Origin: CAZJUO01 sp964549245
GTDB taxonomy: Bacteria; Patescibacteriota; Patescibacteriia; UBA10025; JAHIVO01
Length of the DNA: 11,651 nt
NCBI GenBank assembly: GCA_964549245.1
Contig: CAZJUO010000034.1
Coordinates: forward strand, 1 to 11,651
Direction: 5' to 3'
The translations under genes were made by a program, and so were the position numbers. Under the pieces are notes generated by a model. That model was not told the origin of the DNA and did not search any database. It was given only the letters and a program-made list of their open reading frames with translations. Positions 1-5,306 of this stretch are shown one piece after another. Position 1 is the first letter of the stretch, and every line of letters begins with the position of its first letter.

Positions 1-15
1 ATATTTAACCCTTTG

Positions 16-21
16 AGTATA
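16..21 (-). promoter_or_regulatory. Possible extended -10 element reading out of the left edge
   Basis: On the minus strand the sequence TGATATACT provides a TGn extension and a TATACT -10 (5 of 6 consensus bases). The same nine bases occur at the promoter of the regulator gene at 9139-9147. No convincing -35 lies upstream, and the gene it would serve is outside the window. The rest of 1-151 holds no supported gene. Confidence 0.3.
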
Positions 22-151
22 TCATTTGTCGCATTTTTAATGGGAATTATGCGCCTGTGAGTGTGTGCAAACCGTATGGCGGCCTATGTAGCCAGCAAGA
101 AAAGCTAACTCTGTTCGAATAGTAGTTACTGAAGAGCTTTTTTATTTTTTA

Positions 152-583
152 TTAGCTTTTTTTATCTTCTGCGGCGGGTTTTGGTTCATTTTCGGGTTCT
201 GTTTTGGCGTCTGTTTTGGGTTCAGCCGGTTTTTCCTCTTTTTTTGGCTCCTCTTTGGCAGCCGCCGCGGTATCCGTCTGTTTTGCTTCCTCGCTGTCCT
301 TTTCGGATTCTTTCTTTTTCTTGATGTTGGCAACTTTGATTTTTTCTCCCTCGATGATTTTTTTCTCTACGAGGAGATTGTGTATGGTACCTGACGGTTG
401 GGCGCCTTTTTCAAGCCAATATTTGATTCGCTCGGCTTTAAGTTCAGCTTTATTTGCGTGCGGGTCATAGGTCCCCAGCAATTCTAAATAATCGCCAAAG
501 GGGTCTTTGGATTTTTCTGAAACGATTACCCGGTAGAGCGGGTGCTTCTTTTTTCCGAATCGTGATAGACGTATTGCTAACAT
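152..583 (-). CDS. rpsP: 30S ribosomal protein S16 with long charged C-terminal tail
   Basis: This is a component of the small ribosomal subunit that stabilises 16S rRNA folding. Residues 1-80 are a full S16 domain: the start MLAIRLSRFGKKKHPLYRVI, then GDYLELLGTYDP and ERIKYWLEKGAQPSGTIHNLL are family signatures. Typical S16 is about 80-90 residues; this one has 143 because of a Lys/Glu/Pro/Ala-rich, low-complexity tail from about residue 85 that should be disordered. It lies 80 nt downstream of smc on the same strand. The ATG at 583 has no Shine-Dalgarno, which fits the nearby promoter predicting a leaderless transcript. No clear intrinsic terminator follows the stop. Identification of the S16 domain is secure; the role of the tail is unknown. 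Confidence 0.98.
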   Translation of the reverse strand: MLAIRLSRFGKKKHPLYRVIVSEKSKDPFGDYLELLGTYDPHANKAELKAERIKYWLEKGAQPSGTIHNLLVEKKIIEGEKIKVANIKKKKESEKDSEEAKQTDTAAAAKEEPKKEEKPAEPKTDAKTEPENEPKPAAEDKKS

Positions 584-592
584 AGTATTGGT

Positions 593-621
593 ATAGTATG
601 GTATCCGCTATTTTTTGTCAA
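593..621 (-). promoter_or_regulatory. rpsP promoter, predicted to give a leaderless mRNA
   Basis: On the minus strand a perfect -35 TTGACA (621 to 616) is followed by a 17-bp spacer and a -10 TACTAT (598 to 593). Only nine bases separate the -10 from the A of the rpsP ATG at 583. Transcription normally starts 6-8 bases after the -10, so the 5' leader would be about 1-4 nt. The missing Shine-Dalgarno agrees with this. Confidence 0.65.
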
Positions 622-663
622 TAGGGTAGTAATCGGTAAATAGCGCTAATTAGTGAGCTGTAA

Positions 664-3327
664 TTAGGTATTGCTCTCAATCACTTTTTCCGCTTCTTCC
701 ATGTTTACTGACAGTAGTTTGGAAACACCGTCATCGCCCATAGTAATGCCATAAAGGATGCGGGCCTTGTTCATAGTGGCTCGGTTGTGGGTGACCACGA
801 TAAACTGCGTTTTTTTGGCTAAACGCTCGATAATAGAAGCAAAACGTATTGAATTTGATTCATCCAGGGCCGCATCGACTTCATCCAGAATGACGAAGGG
901 GGAGGGATTATTGTGGATAATAGCGCAAATAAGGGCGATAGAGGTTAGAGCGCGCTCACCGCCAGATAGCATGGCGATACCGCGCAGTTTTTTTCCGGGA
1001 GGGGTGGCGTGGATTTCTATACCGGTAACCACTTTTTCTCCGGTGGATGGTTTTTGGGCGGGCTTGGCTTTTGATTCTTCCTCATGATTTTCTTCGTCAT
1101 CAGCTTCCCCTTCTTCATCCTCATCATCCTGTTTGTGTACCTCTTCGCGCACCATGCTTAGGCGGGCATTTCCACCATTGAACAGAATTTTAAAGTACTC
1201 GGTGAAGTGCTTATTGATTTGTTCAAAGGATTTATTGAATTGTTTTTTAATAGTTTCTTCAAGGTTGGCAATAGCTTTTTCCAAATCCTCAATAGCCTTT
1301 TTTAGATCATCGCTTTGTTTTGTCAGAAAATCATAACGCTGTTTGGTTTCCTCATATTCCTGGCTGACTTGCGGGTCGATGCCGCCGATTAATTCTAGCT
1401 GGCGCTTCAGCTTTTGTATTTCCTGGAACAATTCCGGCTGGGCTTGGGGGGGCTGTTTGACTTGGTAAATAGCTTGCCGCTCTTCATCGGTCATTTCGTC
1501 AATCATTTCTTTTTCCAAGTCTTCCTGTTTTGTTTCAATTTTTGCCAGCTCTACCTTGATGGCGTTTAGCTGGCTGTTGATCTGGGTTAATGTTTCTTGT
1601 TTTTTTGAAAATTCATTTTGCAGGGAAAAAACCAATTCTTTTTTCTCCTGCTCTTCTCTATTAAAGCCAGATAATTTATCGTTTATGGCCTGTATCTTAC
1701 TGTCCATAACCGTAAGCTTTTCCCGCAGAGACTTTTCTTCAGCGGCTATGTCCGCGGCCAGTTCCTGGGGGTTGTGCTGGCCAGTAGCTCTGCGTAGCTC
1801 TTTCTGGATTTTTTCTTGTTCTTCCGTAACCGATCCCTTTTGCCGCTCCAGCGCAGCGTTTCTCTCTTGCTCTATCTGTAATTTCACCTGGAGCGCGTTA
1901 ACCGCGGCTGTCGATTTTTCTTTTGCCTGGATAGCCTTCGATAGGTCGTCTTGCAGTTTGAGGATTTCCTGCGGGTCGCCCGCATTGGTATCCTTGATTT
2001 TGTGGTGCAATTGGGCCAATTGGCTGGTGACTGTTTTGGCTTCCGCTTTAATGGTCTGCATTGCTTCAAGGCTTTGGGCCCGCTCGATTTTTTCTAACAG
2101 CGATTGCTGTTGGCGGTAAATATGTTCCACGGTTTGCGCTACCTCGGGCAGGGTAGTAGCCTTTTTTTGGCGTAATTGGTTTTTTAAGGCATCAAGCTGA
2201 TTTTGCAGTTGGTGGTATTGTTCGGAAACAGCGGTTTGCTCTTTTTGGGCCGTTTGGAATCTTTCGTTAAGCTGGTCAATATTCTTTTTCGTTTCCGCAC
2301 GATTTTCATTAATAGTGGATAGTTCATGCTCGATTTGCTCTTGGCGGCGCTCTAGCCAGACAACGTTCATCTCCCCGTGCTGTTCCCGTTTGAGTTCCTT
2401 TTTTCCTTGCAGTACGGTTTGTTCTTTGAGTAGGATATTTTTATCGTGTACCAGTTGGTTGTATTCTTTTTGCAGATCGTGGAACGCTTCTTGCCTTGAT
2501 TCACCGACGGTTAGCGATTTCATTTTTTGTTGGATAACCGCCAGTTCGTCGGTTGCTTTTTTTTGCTTGGTTTCAATGTGGCCGTATTGTTCCTCTTGCC
2601 GGATATGCTGTTTGGCTAAATCATGCCACAGTCCGCTGTAGTAGGTATGCTGAATTTCTTTCAGTTGTTTATTTACTTCTTCGCGGCGCTCTAAGCGCTT
2701 GACCTGCCTGGTCAGTGAGCGCAGCCGAGGTTCAATTTCCTGTATCAGCAGGTCTGCTTGCTGGAGATTATCTTTGGTTTGGGAGAGTTTGTTTTCCGCT
2801 TGTTCCTTTTTTATTTGGAATTGCCGGACCCCAGCCGCTTCGTCGAAATATTCCTTCCGCTGGGTGGGAGTGGCGGATAAAAACAAATCGACCATACCTT
2901 GGCCGATGATGCTGTATGACCGTTGTCCAAAGTTTGATTTTGCCAGTAATAGGAGGATATCCTGCAATCGAACCTTGTTTTTATTGATAAAATATTCCCC
3001 CTCGCCGTCGCGGTATATTTTCCTGGAAATGACTATTTCAGAAAAATCAACCGGGGCTTTGTGGTCCTCGTTGTTTAAGTGCATATCTACCTGGCAATAG
3101 CCGAGCCTGGTTTTCTTATCCGAGCCAGCAAAAATAACGTCACCGGATTTTTTGCCCCGGAGGGTTTTCAAGCTTTGTTCACCCAGGACCCAGCGCACCG
3201 AATCAGCGATATTTGATTTACCAGAGCCATTGGGACCCACTACGGCGGTTACGCCGGGTGAAAATTCTAGTGTTGTTTTGTTAGCAAATGATTTAAAACC
3301 AGCTAAGACCAGTTTTTGGAGATACAT
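664..3327 (-). CDS. smc: SMC-family chromosome segregation ATPase without a recognisable hinge
   Basis: This is a condensin-type ATPase that organises and segregates the chromosome. The N-terminal head begins MYLQKLVLAGFKSFANKTTL; Walker A is GPNGSGKS (31-38) and the Q-loop lies in IIGQGMVDLF (about 140-149). Coiled coil runs from about 170 to 645. The C-terminal head starts after GGIDPQVSQEYEE (648-660) and has the signature LSGGERALTS (787-796), Walker B VILDEVDAALDE with catalytic Glu816, and His847 in VVTHN. Length is 887 residues, against about 1150-1200 for bacterial SMC. The deficit falls in the middle: no glycine-rich hinge is visible, only helical sequence with breaks near 389-394, 446-452 and 516-521. 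The only cysteines (78 and 801) lie in the heads, so no Rad50 zinc hook exists. Residues about 729-765 are an acidic insert. The ATG has no good Shine-Dalgarno. ScpA/ScpB genes are not in the window. Confidence 0.95.
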   Translation of the reverse strand: MYLQKLVLAGFKSFANKTTLEFSPGVTAVVGPNGSGKSNIADSVRWVLGEQSLKTLRGKKSGDVIFAGSDKKTRLGYCQVDMHLNNEDHKAPVDFSEIVISRKIYRDGEGEYFINKNKVRLQDILLLLAKSNFGQRSYSIIGQGMVDLFLSATPTQRKEYFDEAAGVRQFQIKKEQAENKLSQTKDNLQQADLLIQEIEPRLRSLTRQVKRLERREEVNKQLKEIQHTYYSGLWHDLAKQHIRQEEQYGHIETKQKKATDELAVIQQKMKSLTVGESRQEAFHDLQKEYNQLVHDKNILLKEQTVLQGKKELKREQHGEMNVVWLERRQEQIEHELSTINENRAETKKNIDQLNERFQTAQKEQTAVSEQYHQLQNQLDALKNQLRQKKATTLPEVAQTVEHIYRQQQSLLEKIERAQSLEAMQTIKAEAKTVTSQLAQLHHKIKDTNAGDPQEILKLQDDLSKAIQAKEKSTAAVNALQVKLQIEQERNAALERQKGSVTEEQEKIQKELRRATGQHNPQELAADIAAEEKSLREKLTVMDSKIQAINDKLSGFNREEQEKKELVFSLQNEFSKKQETLTQINSQLNAIKVELAKIETKQEDLEKEMIDEMTDEERQAIYQVKQPPQAQPELFQEIQKLKRQLELIGGIDPQVSQEYEETKQRYDFLTKQSDDLKKAIEDLEKAIANLEETIKKQFNKSFEQINKHFTEYFKILFNGGNARLSMVREEVHKQDDEDEEGEADDEENHEEESKAKPAQKPSTGEKVVTGIEIHATPPGKKLRGIAMLSGGERALTSIALICAIIHNNPSPFVILDEVDAALDESNSIRFASIIERLAKKTQFIVVTHNRATMNKARILYGITMGDDGVSKLLSVNMEEAEKVIESNT

Positions 3328-3377
3328 AACTGCAATTAAGTAAAATAAAGGATGTCTATACAGCCCTCTTAGAGCAT

Positions 3378-3386
3378 ATTATACCA
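3378..3386 (-). promoter_or_regulatory. smc promoter, extended -10
   Basis: The minus strand carries TGGTATAAT, a consensus -10 (3383 to 3378) with a TGn extension. No good -35 is present at 16-18 bp, so the extended -10 probably carries the recognition. The leader to the smc ATG would be about 44 nt. The surrounding GTGGTATAATAT is identical to the promoter at 5267-5278. Confidence 0.6.
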
Positions 3387-3395
3387 CAAATGTGG
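3384..3395. promoter_or_regulatory. Dyad between the divergent smc and 3464 promoters
   Basis: CCACA-AA-TGTGG is a perfect 5-bp inverted repeat with a two-base centre. It touches the smc -10 and lies about 24 bp upstream of the -10 of the plus-strand gene at 3464, a position suited to a shared operator. No matching copy was seen elsewhere in the window. Confidence 0.35.
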
Positions 3396-3415
3396 CAATT
3401 GGGAAATATTTTTTG

Positions 3416-3424
3416 TGCTATAAT
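3416..3424 (+). promoter_or_regulatory. Promoter of the small gene at 3464, extended -10
   Basis: TGCTATAAT provides a consensus -10 (3419-3424) with a TGn extension. TTGGGA at 3399-3404 is too close for a standard -35 (14-bp spacer). The predicted leader of about 33 nt contains a strong Shine-Dalgarno. Confidence 0.6.
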
Positions 3425-3463
3425 GAGATCAAGCTTAGTCAGAAACCAAGGAGGTTGGTACAA

Positions 3464-3703
3464 ATGTTCTTTTCGAAAAAAAGCGGTAATAAAAAGGATA
3501 CCAAGTGTCATTTTAAGGATGACGCTGATGACAGGTATGAGCCTGAATACTGGGATTTATTTGCCCTGTTGGGCGATATATATCGTTTTATTTGCGGAGT
3601 AATTACTGCCCTAGCTATGCTGGCGGCGGAAAAACTACAAAAGCGGCATCCTAGCTGCGCTTCAGCCATTGAACGATTTTTTAACCCAGGCTGTGACTAT
3701 TAA
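3464..3703 (+). CDS. Small hypothetical protein with one hydrophobic helix
   Basis: A 79-residue protein of unknown function. The ATG at 3464 was chosen over the in-frame ATG at 3392 because AAGGAGG (3448-3454) sits 9 nt before it, and because 3392 would lie upstream of the promoter. The N-terminus is basic (MFFSKKSGNKK), followed by an acidic patch (DDADDRYEPEYWD), a hydrophobic stretch at about residues 31-54 (LFALLGDIYRFICGVITALA) that may be a membrane or amphipathic helix, and a short tail ending NPGCDY. Three cysteines beyond the acidic patch could be structural. It is divergent from smc and a strong hairpin terminator overlaps its stop, so it is a single-gene unit. I do not recognise the family. 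Confidence 0.75.
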   Translation: MFFSKKSGNKKDTKCHFKDDADDRYEPEYWDLFALLGDIYRFICGVITALAMLAAEKLQKRHPSCASAIERFFNPGCDY

Positions 3704-3727
3704 TAGCACAGCCTTTTTCTTTTTTTC
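3689..3727 (+). terminator. Intrinsic terminator of the 3464 gene
   Basis: GGCTGTG (3689-3695) pairs perfectly with CACAGCC (3707-3713), and a T-rich tract runs from 3714 to 3727. The gene's TAA stop lies in the hairpin loop. Confidence 0.9.
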
Positions 3728-3730
3728 TAT

Positions 3731-3783
3731 GAAAGAAAAAAGCCAGACATGTATGATGTAACGTAGTACAGTAAAGTCTGGCT
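3731..3783 (-). terminator. Intrinsic terminator for the minus-strand genes from 4419
   Basis: AGCCAGAC (3741-3748) and GTCTGGCT (3776-3783) form an 8-bp stem around a 27-nt loop that can fold further (TGTA/TACA). Reading leftwards it is followed by TTTTTTCTTTC. It stands back to back with the plus-strand terminator at 3689-3727. Confidence 0.85.
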
Positions 3784-3795
3784 GGGTAGGAAGTT

Positions 3796-4098
3796 TTAAT
3801 TGCGTGAGATAGCGTTTGGTGGGGTTTTTGAGTACGTCGGGTTTTTTGTCCGGCGTATAAAGGTAGGATTGCCTGTTTCTTCAGGGGATAAAATAGAAAA
3901 GGCGCGAATTTGCCAACACAGGTAGCCGATCAGATCTCGCGGTGTTAGATGTACTAAAGTTGCTATGGTATGGGTATGCTCCGTAAGGGTTGAACGCTCT
4001 TTATCTTTGGCATCTATACGTTTCATTTCCTGTCGCCACCACCAGTATAAAAGGGCTGCTAAAGCTATTATAGTCAGCAGCCAATTCCATACAGTCAT
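3796..4098 (-). CDS. Small hypothetical protein with an N-terminal membrane anchor
   Basis: A 100-residue protein of unknown function. Residues 3-21 (VWNWLLTIIALAALLYWWW) form a membrane helix ending in three tryptophans, followed by a charged stretch (RQEMKRIDAKDKER) that should stay in the cytoplasm. The rest is soluble, with an HLTPRDLIGYLCWQIRAFSI segment that looks helical. AGGAGG stands 5 nt before the ATG. It lies 51 nt downstream of the 4150-4419 gene on the same strand and is followed by a strong terminator, so the two probably share a transcript. Confidence 0.75.
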   Translation of the reverse strand: MTVWNWLLTIIALAALLYWWWRQEMKRIDAKDKERSTLTEHTHTIATLVHLTPRDLIGYLCWQIRAFSILSPEETGNPTFIRRTKNPTYSKTPPNAISRN

Positions 4099-4149
4099 AA
4101 CTGCCTCCTAAAATTTTTCTATAGTGATAATGTTCAATGATCAATTTAT

Positions 4150-4419
4150 CTATTTTCCAGTTACGCTTTCCCTGCAGCGTTTCATGTAAAACAAGGTATA
4201 TTTCCTTGCCTGATCCAATGCCATAAGATTATCATCAATAAATTCAAGTATCAGCTCTACATGCCTTTTATTAAGGCCTTTCCATTCCACGTAAGCTTCC
4301 AGAAGTTTCTCAATTCTCTCCCGTTGCTTTTCATTATATCGTGCTTCATCTTCGCACATAACCTGATAGCGAATTTCATACTTTATTACTTCCCTAATAG
4401 CGTCTGGGATTTTTGCCAT
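4150..4419 (-). CDS. Small helical hypothetical protein
   Basis: An 89-residue soluble protein (MAKIPDAIREVIKYEIRYQV...) of unknown function. The start at 4419 is preferred because the purine-rich AAGGGGGG lies 5 nt upstream. An in-frame start at 4530 would overlap the promoter, and the 37 extra residues it adds do not look like protein. The sequence is almost wholly helix-forming and highly charged (EDEARYNEKQRERIEKLLEA), with one cysteine near the middle and one near the end. No transmembrane segment or known motif is visible. It heads a probable two-gene transcript with the membrane-anchored protein at 3796-4098. Confidence 0.7.
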   Translation of the reverse strand: MAKIPDAIREVIKYEIRYQVMCEDEARYNEKQRERIEKLLEAYVEWKGLNKRHVELILEFIDDNLMALDQARKYTLFYMKRCRESVTGK

Positions 4420-4473
4420 GATTTCCCCCCTTTTAATGCCCCTTCCCTTTATGGGCAGGTGCGATAATGGTTT

Positions 4474-4489
4474 CAGTTTAATCGAACTG
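4474..4489. other. Small hairpin in the leader of the 4419 gene
   Basis: CAGTT (4474-4478) and AACTG (4485-4489) flank a 6-nt loop inside the roughly 95-nt predicted leader. The stem is short and no regulatory partner structure is visible. Confidence 0.3.
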
Positions 4490-4520
4490 TATCGACTGTC
4501 TTTAAAGGAACGAGCAATTA

Positions 4521-4549
4521 AAACTATCACTAGTAGAGTGTTTTGTCAA
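4521..4549 (-). promoter_or_regulatory. Promoter of the 4419/4098 two-gene unit
   Basis: On the minus strand, TTGACA (4549 to 4544) is followed by a 17-bp spacer and TAGTTT (4526 to 4521) with a TGA extension immediately before it. The -10 is weak (3 of 6) but the -35 is perfect. The leader is about 95 nt. Confidence 0.55.
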
Positions 4550-4568
4550 GGTCGGTGCTCGGGAACAT

Positions 4569-4618
4569 AAAAAAACCGCTCAAGGCGTTAGTAGCTAAGC
4601 GGTTTTATTTTTTTTGGA
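4569..4618. terminator. Bidirectional intrinsic terminator
   Basis: AAAACCGCT (4572-4580) and AGCGGTTTT (4598-4606) form a 9-bp stem. Reading leftwards it ends in seven T and would stop the minus-strand gene at 4632-4961. Reading rightwards TTTTATTTTTTTT follows. It insulates that gene from the next promoter at 4549. Confidence 0.9.
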
Positions 4619-4631
4619 ATCGGAATAGTGA

Positions 4632-4961
4632 TCACGTGCACGAGCTGTCTGGCTGTTCGGTTTCTGGGCTTCGCCAACCCCGCCGTTTGCTGACCTCGTT
4701 AGCTTTTTGCCGTGCCGGGGAGGGAGTTGTTTGGGGTTCGGGTTTAGTTTCTTGGACGGCTGGGTGGTCAATGCTTTTTTTCATTTTCATAACGGTAATA
4801 ATAACGTAGATAATTACAAACGGCATTACCGTATAGACCAGCCCAAAGATGACATTTTCTCCATACTGTTGGATGGTATAGTTGAGGTAACTGCCAATCC
4901 AAAAAAAGAGTGTTTGGAGAATTCCCCAGAACAGATTCAATAAACCTGAAAAGAATTCCAT
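4632..4961 (-). CDS. Hypothetical protein with two membrane helices and a Pro/Thr-rich tail
   Basis: A 109-residue protein of unknown function. Two hydrophobic segments, about residues 4-28 (FSGLLNLFWGILQTLFFWIG) and 36-58 (VIFGLVYTVMPFVIIYVIIT), form a hairpin. The KMKK after the second suggests both ends face the cytoplasm. From about residue 62 the tail is proline-, threonine- and charge-rich (EPQTTPSPARQ) and probably disordered, ending SSCT. AAAGGA stands 9 nt before the ATG. It has its own promoter and terminator, so it is monocistronic. It stops at TGA. Confidence 0.75.
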   Translation of the reverse strand: MEFFSGLLNLFWGILQTLFFWIGSYLNYTIQQYGENVIFGLVYTVMPFVIIYVIITVMKMKKSIDHPAVQETKPEPQTTPSPARQKANEVSKRRGWRSPETEQPDSSCT

Positions 4962-5001
4962 TGTTATATATCCTTTGTTTGCAAGGTTCGATTTTCGTTA
5001 G

Positions 5002-5030
5002 AGCATAGCAAAACCGTTGTTAGGTGTCAA
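5002..5030 (-). promoter_or_regulatory. Promoter of the two-helix membrane protein gene
   Basis: On the minus strand TTGACA (5030 to 5025), a 17-bp spacer and TATGCT (5007 to 5002), preceded by TGC as a TGn extension. The leader is about 34 nt and carries the AAAGGA ribosome site. Confidence 0.7.
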
Positions 5031-5057
5031 GACATGAGCAGGCTCTGTAAAGGCTCA

Positions 5058-5091
5058 AGGTCGAAGACCTAGTCTCTCGCGAGAGGATAGG
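5058..5091. repeat. Clustered hairpin and palindrome upstream of two divergent genes
   Basis: AGGTC-GAA-GACCT (5058-5070) is a compact hairpin. It is followed at once by the perfect 12-bp palindrome CTCTCGCGAGAG (5074-5085), whose symmetry extends outward to CCTA (5068-5071) and TAGG (5088-5091) across mismatches. No gene is visible in 5031-5260. Confidence 0.5.
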
Positions 5092-5140
5092 TAGAGGACT
5101 TCGGAATTGAAGAATCTATAGGGAGTATGTAAAGGGTAAG

Positions 5141-5156
5141 AATGAAACATTTCATT
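5141..5156. promoter_or_regulatory. 16-bp dyad AATGAAACATTTCATT
   Basis: A perfect 7-2-7 inverted repeat in the non-coding stretch, about 115 bp upstream of the -10 of the FG-GAP gene. It could be an operator or an upstream activator site; no partner copy was seen. Confidence 0.35.
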
Positions 5157-5267
5157 GGGGGTTATCGCATATTTGACTCATTTTACAAACCTCGGTGTAT
5201 GGTGGCATGTGGTACTTCACATTCTAAAATATACAAATAACCAAAATTTTCAAACTGGTCGGTTTTG

Positions 5268-5276
5268 TGGTATAAT
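5268..5276 (+). promoter_or_regulatory. Promoter of the FG-GAP protein gene, extended -10
   Basis: TGGTATAAT supplies a consensus -10 (5271-5276) with a TGn extension; TTTCAA at 5248-5253 is a poor -35 at 17 bp. The core GTGGTATAATAT is identical to the smc promoter. The AT-rich leader of about 24 nt has no Shine-Dalgarno. Confidence 0.6.
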
Positions 5277-5306
5277 ATTATCGTAATAATAATTAATATC
5301 TCACAA

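Noticed and set aside
1..60. Open plus-strand frame from the window edge ending IMRL at TGA
   Set aside because: Only 19 codons, no recognisable motif, and it collides with a possible minus-strand promoter; not enough to call a gene tail.
100..135. GTTCGAAT resembling a tRNA T-loop
   Set aside because: The flanks do not make a T-stem, and no acceptor or anticodon arm is found on either side.
142..333. Lys/Arg-rich minus-strand ORF over the rpsP tail
   Set aside because: It is a frame-shifted reading of the low-complexity S16 tail; the S16 frame is certain.
1556..2119. Plus-strand ORF of 187 codons opposite smc
   Set aside because: Antisense shadow of the coiled coil, rich in Ser, Cys and Phe, without a ribosome site. 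The other plus-strand frames between 700 and 3340 are of the same kind.
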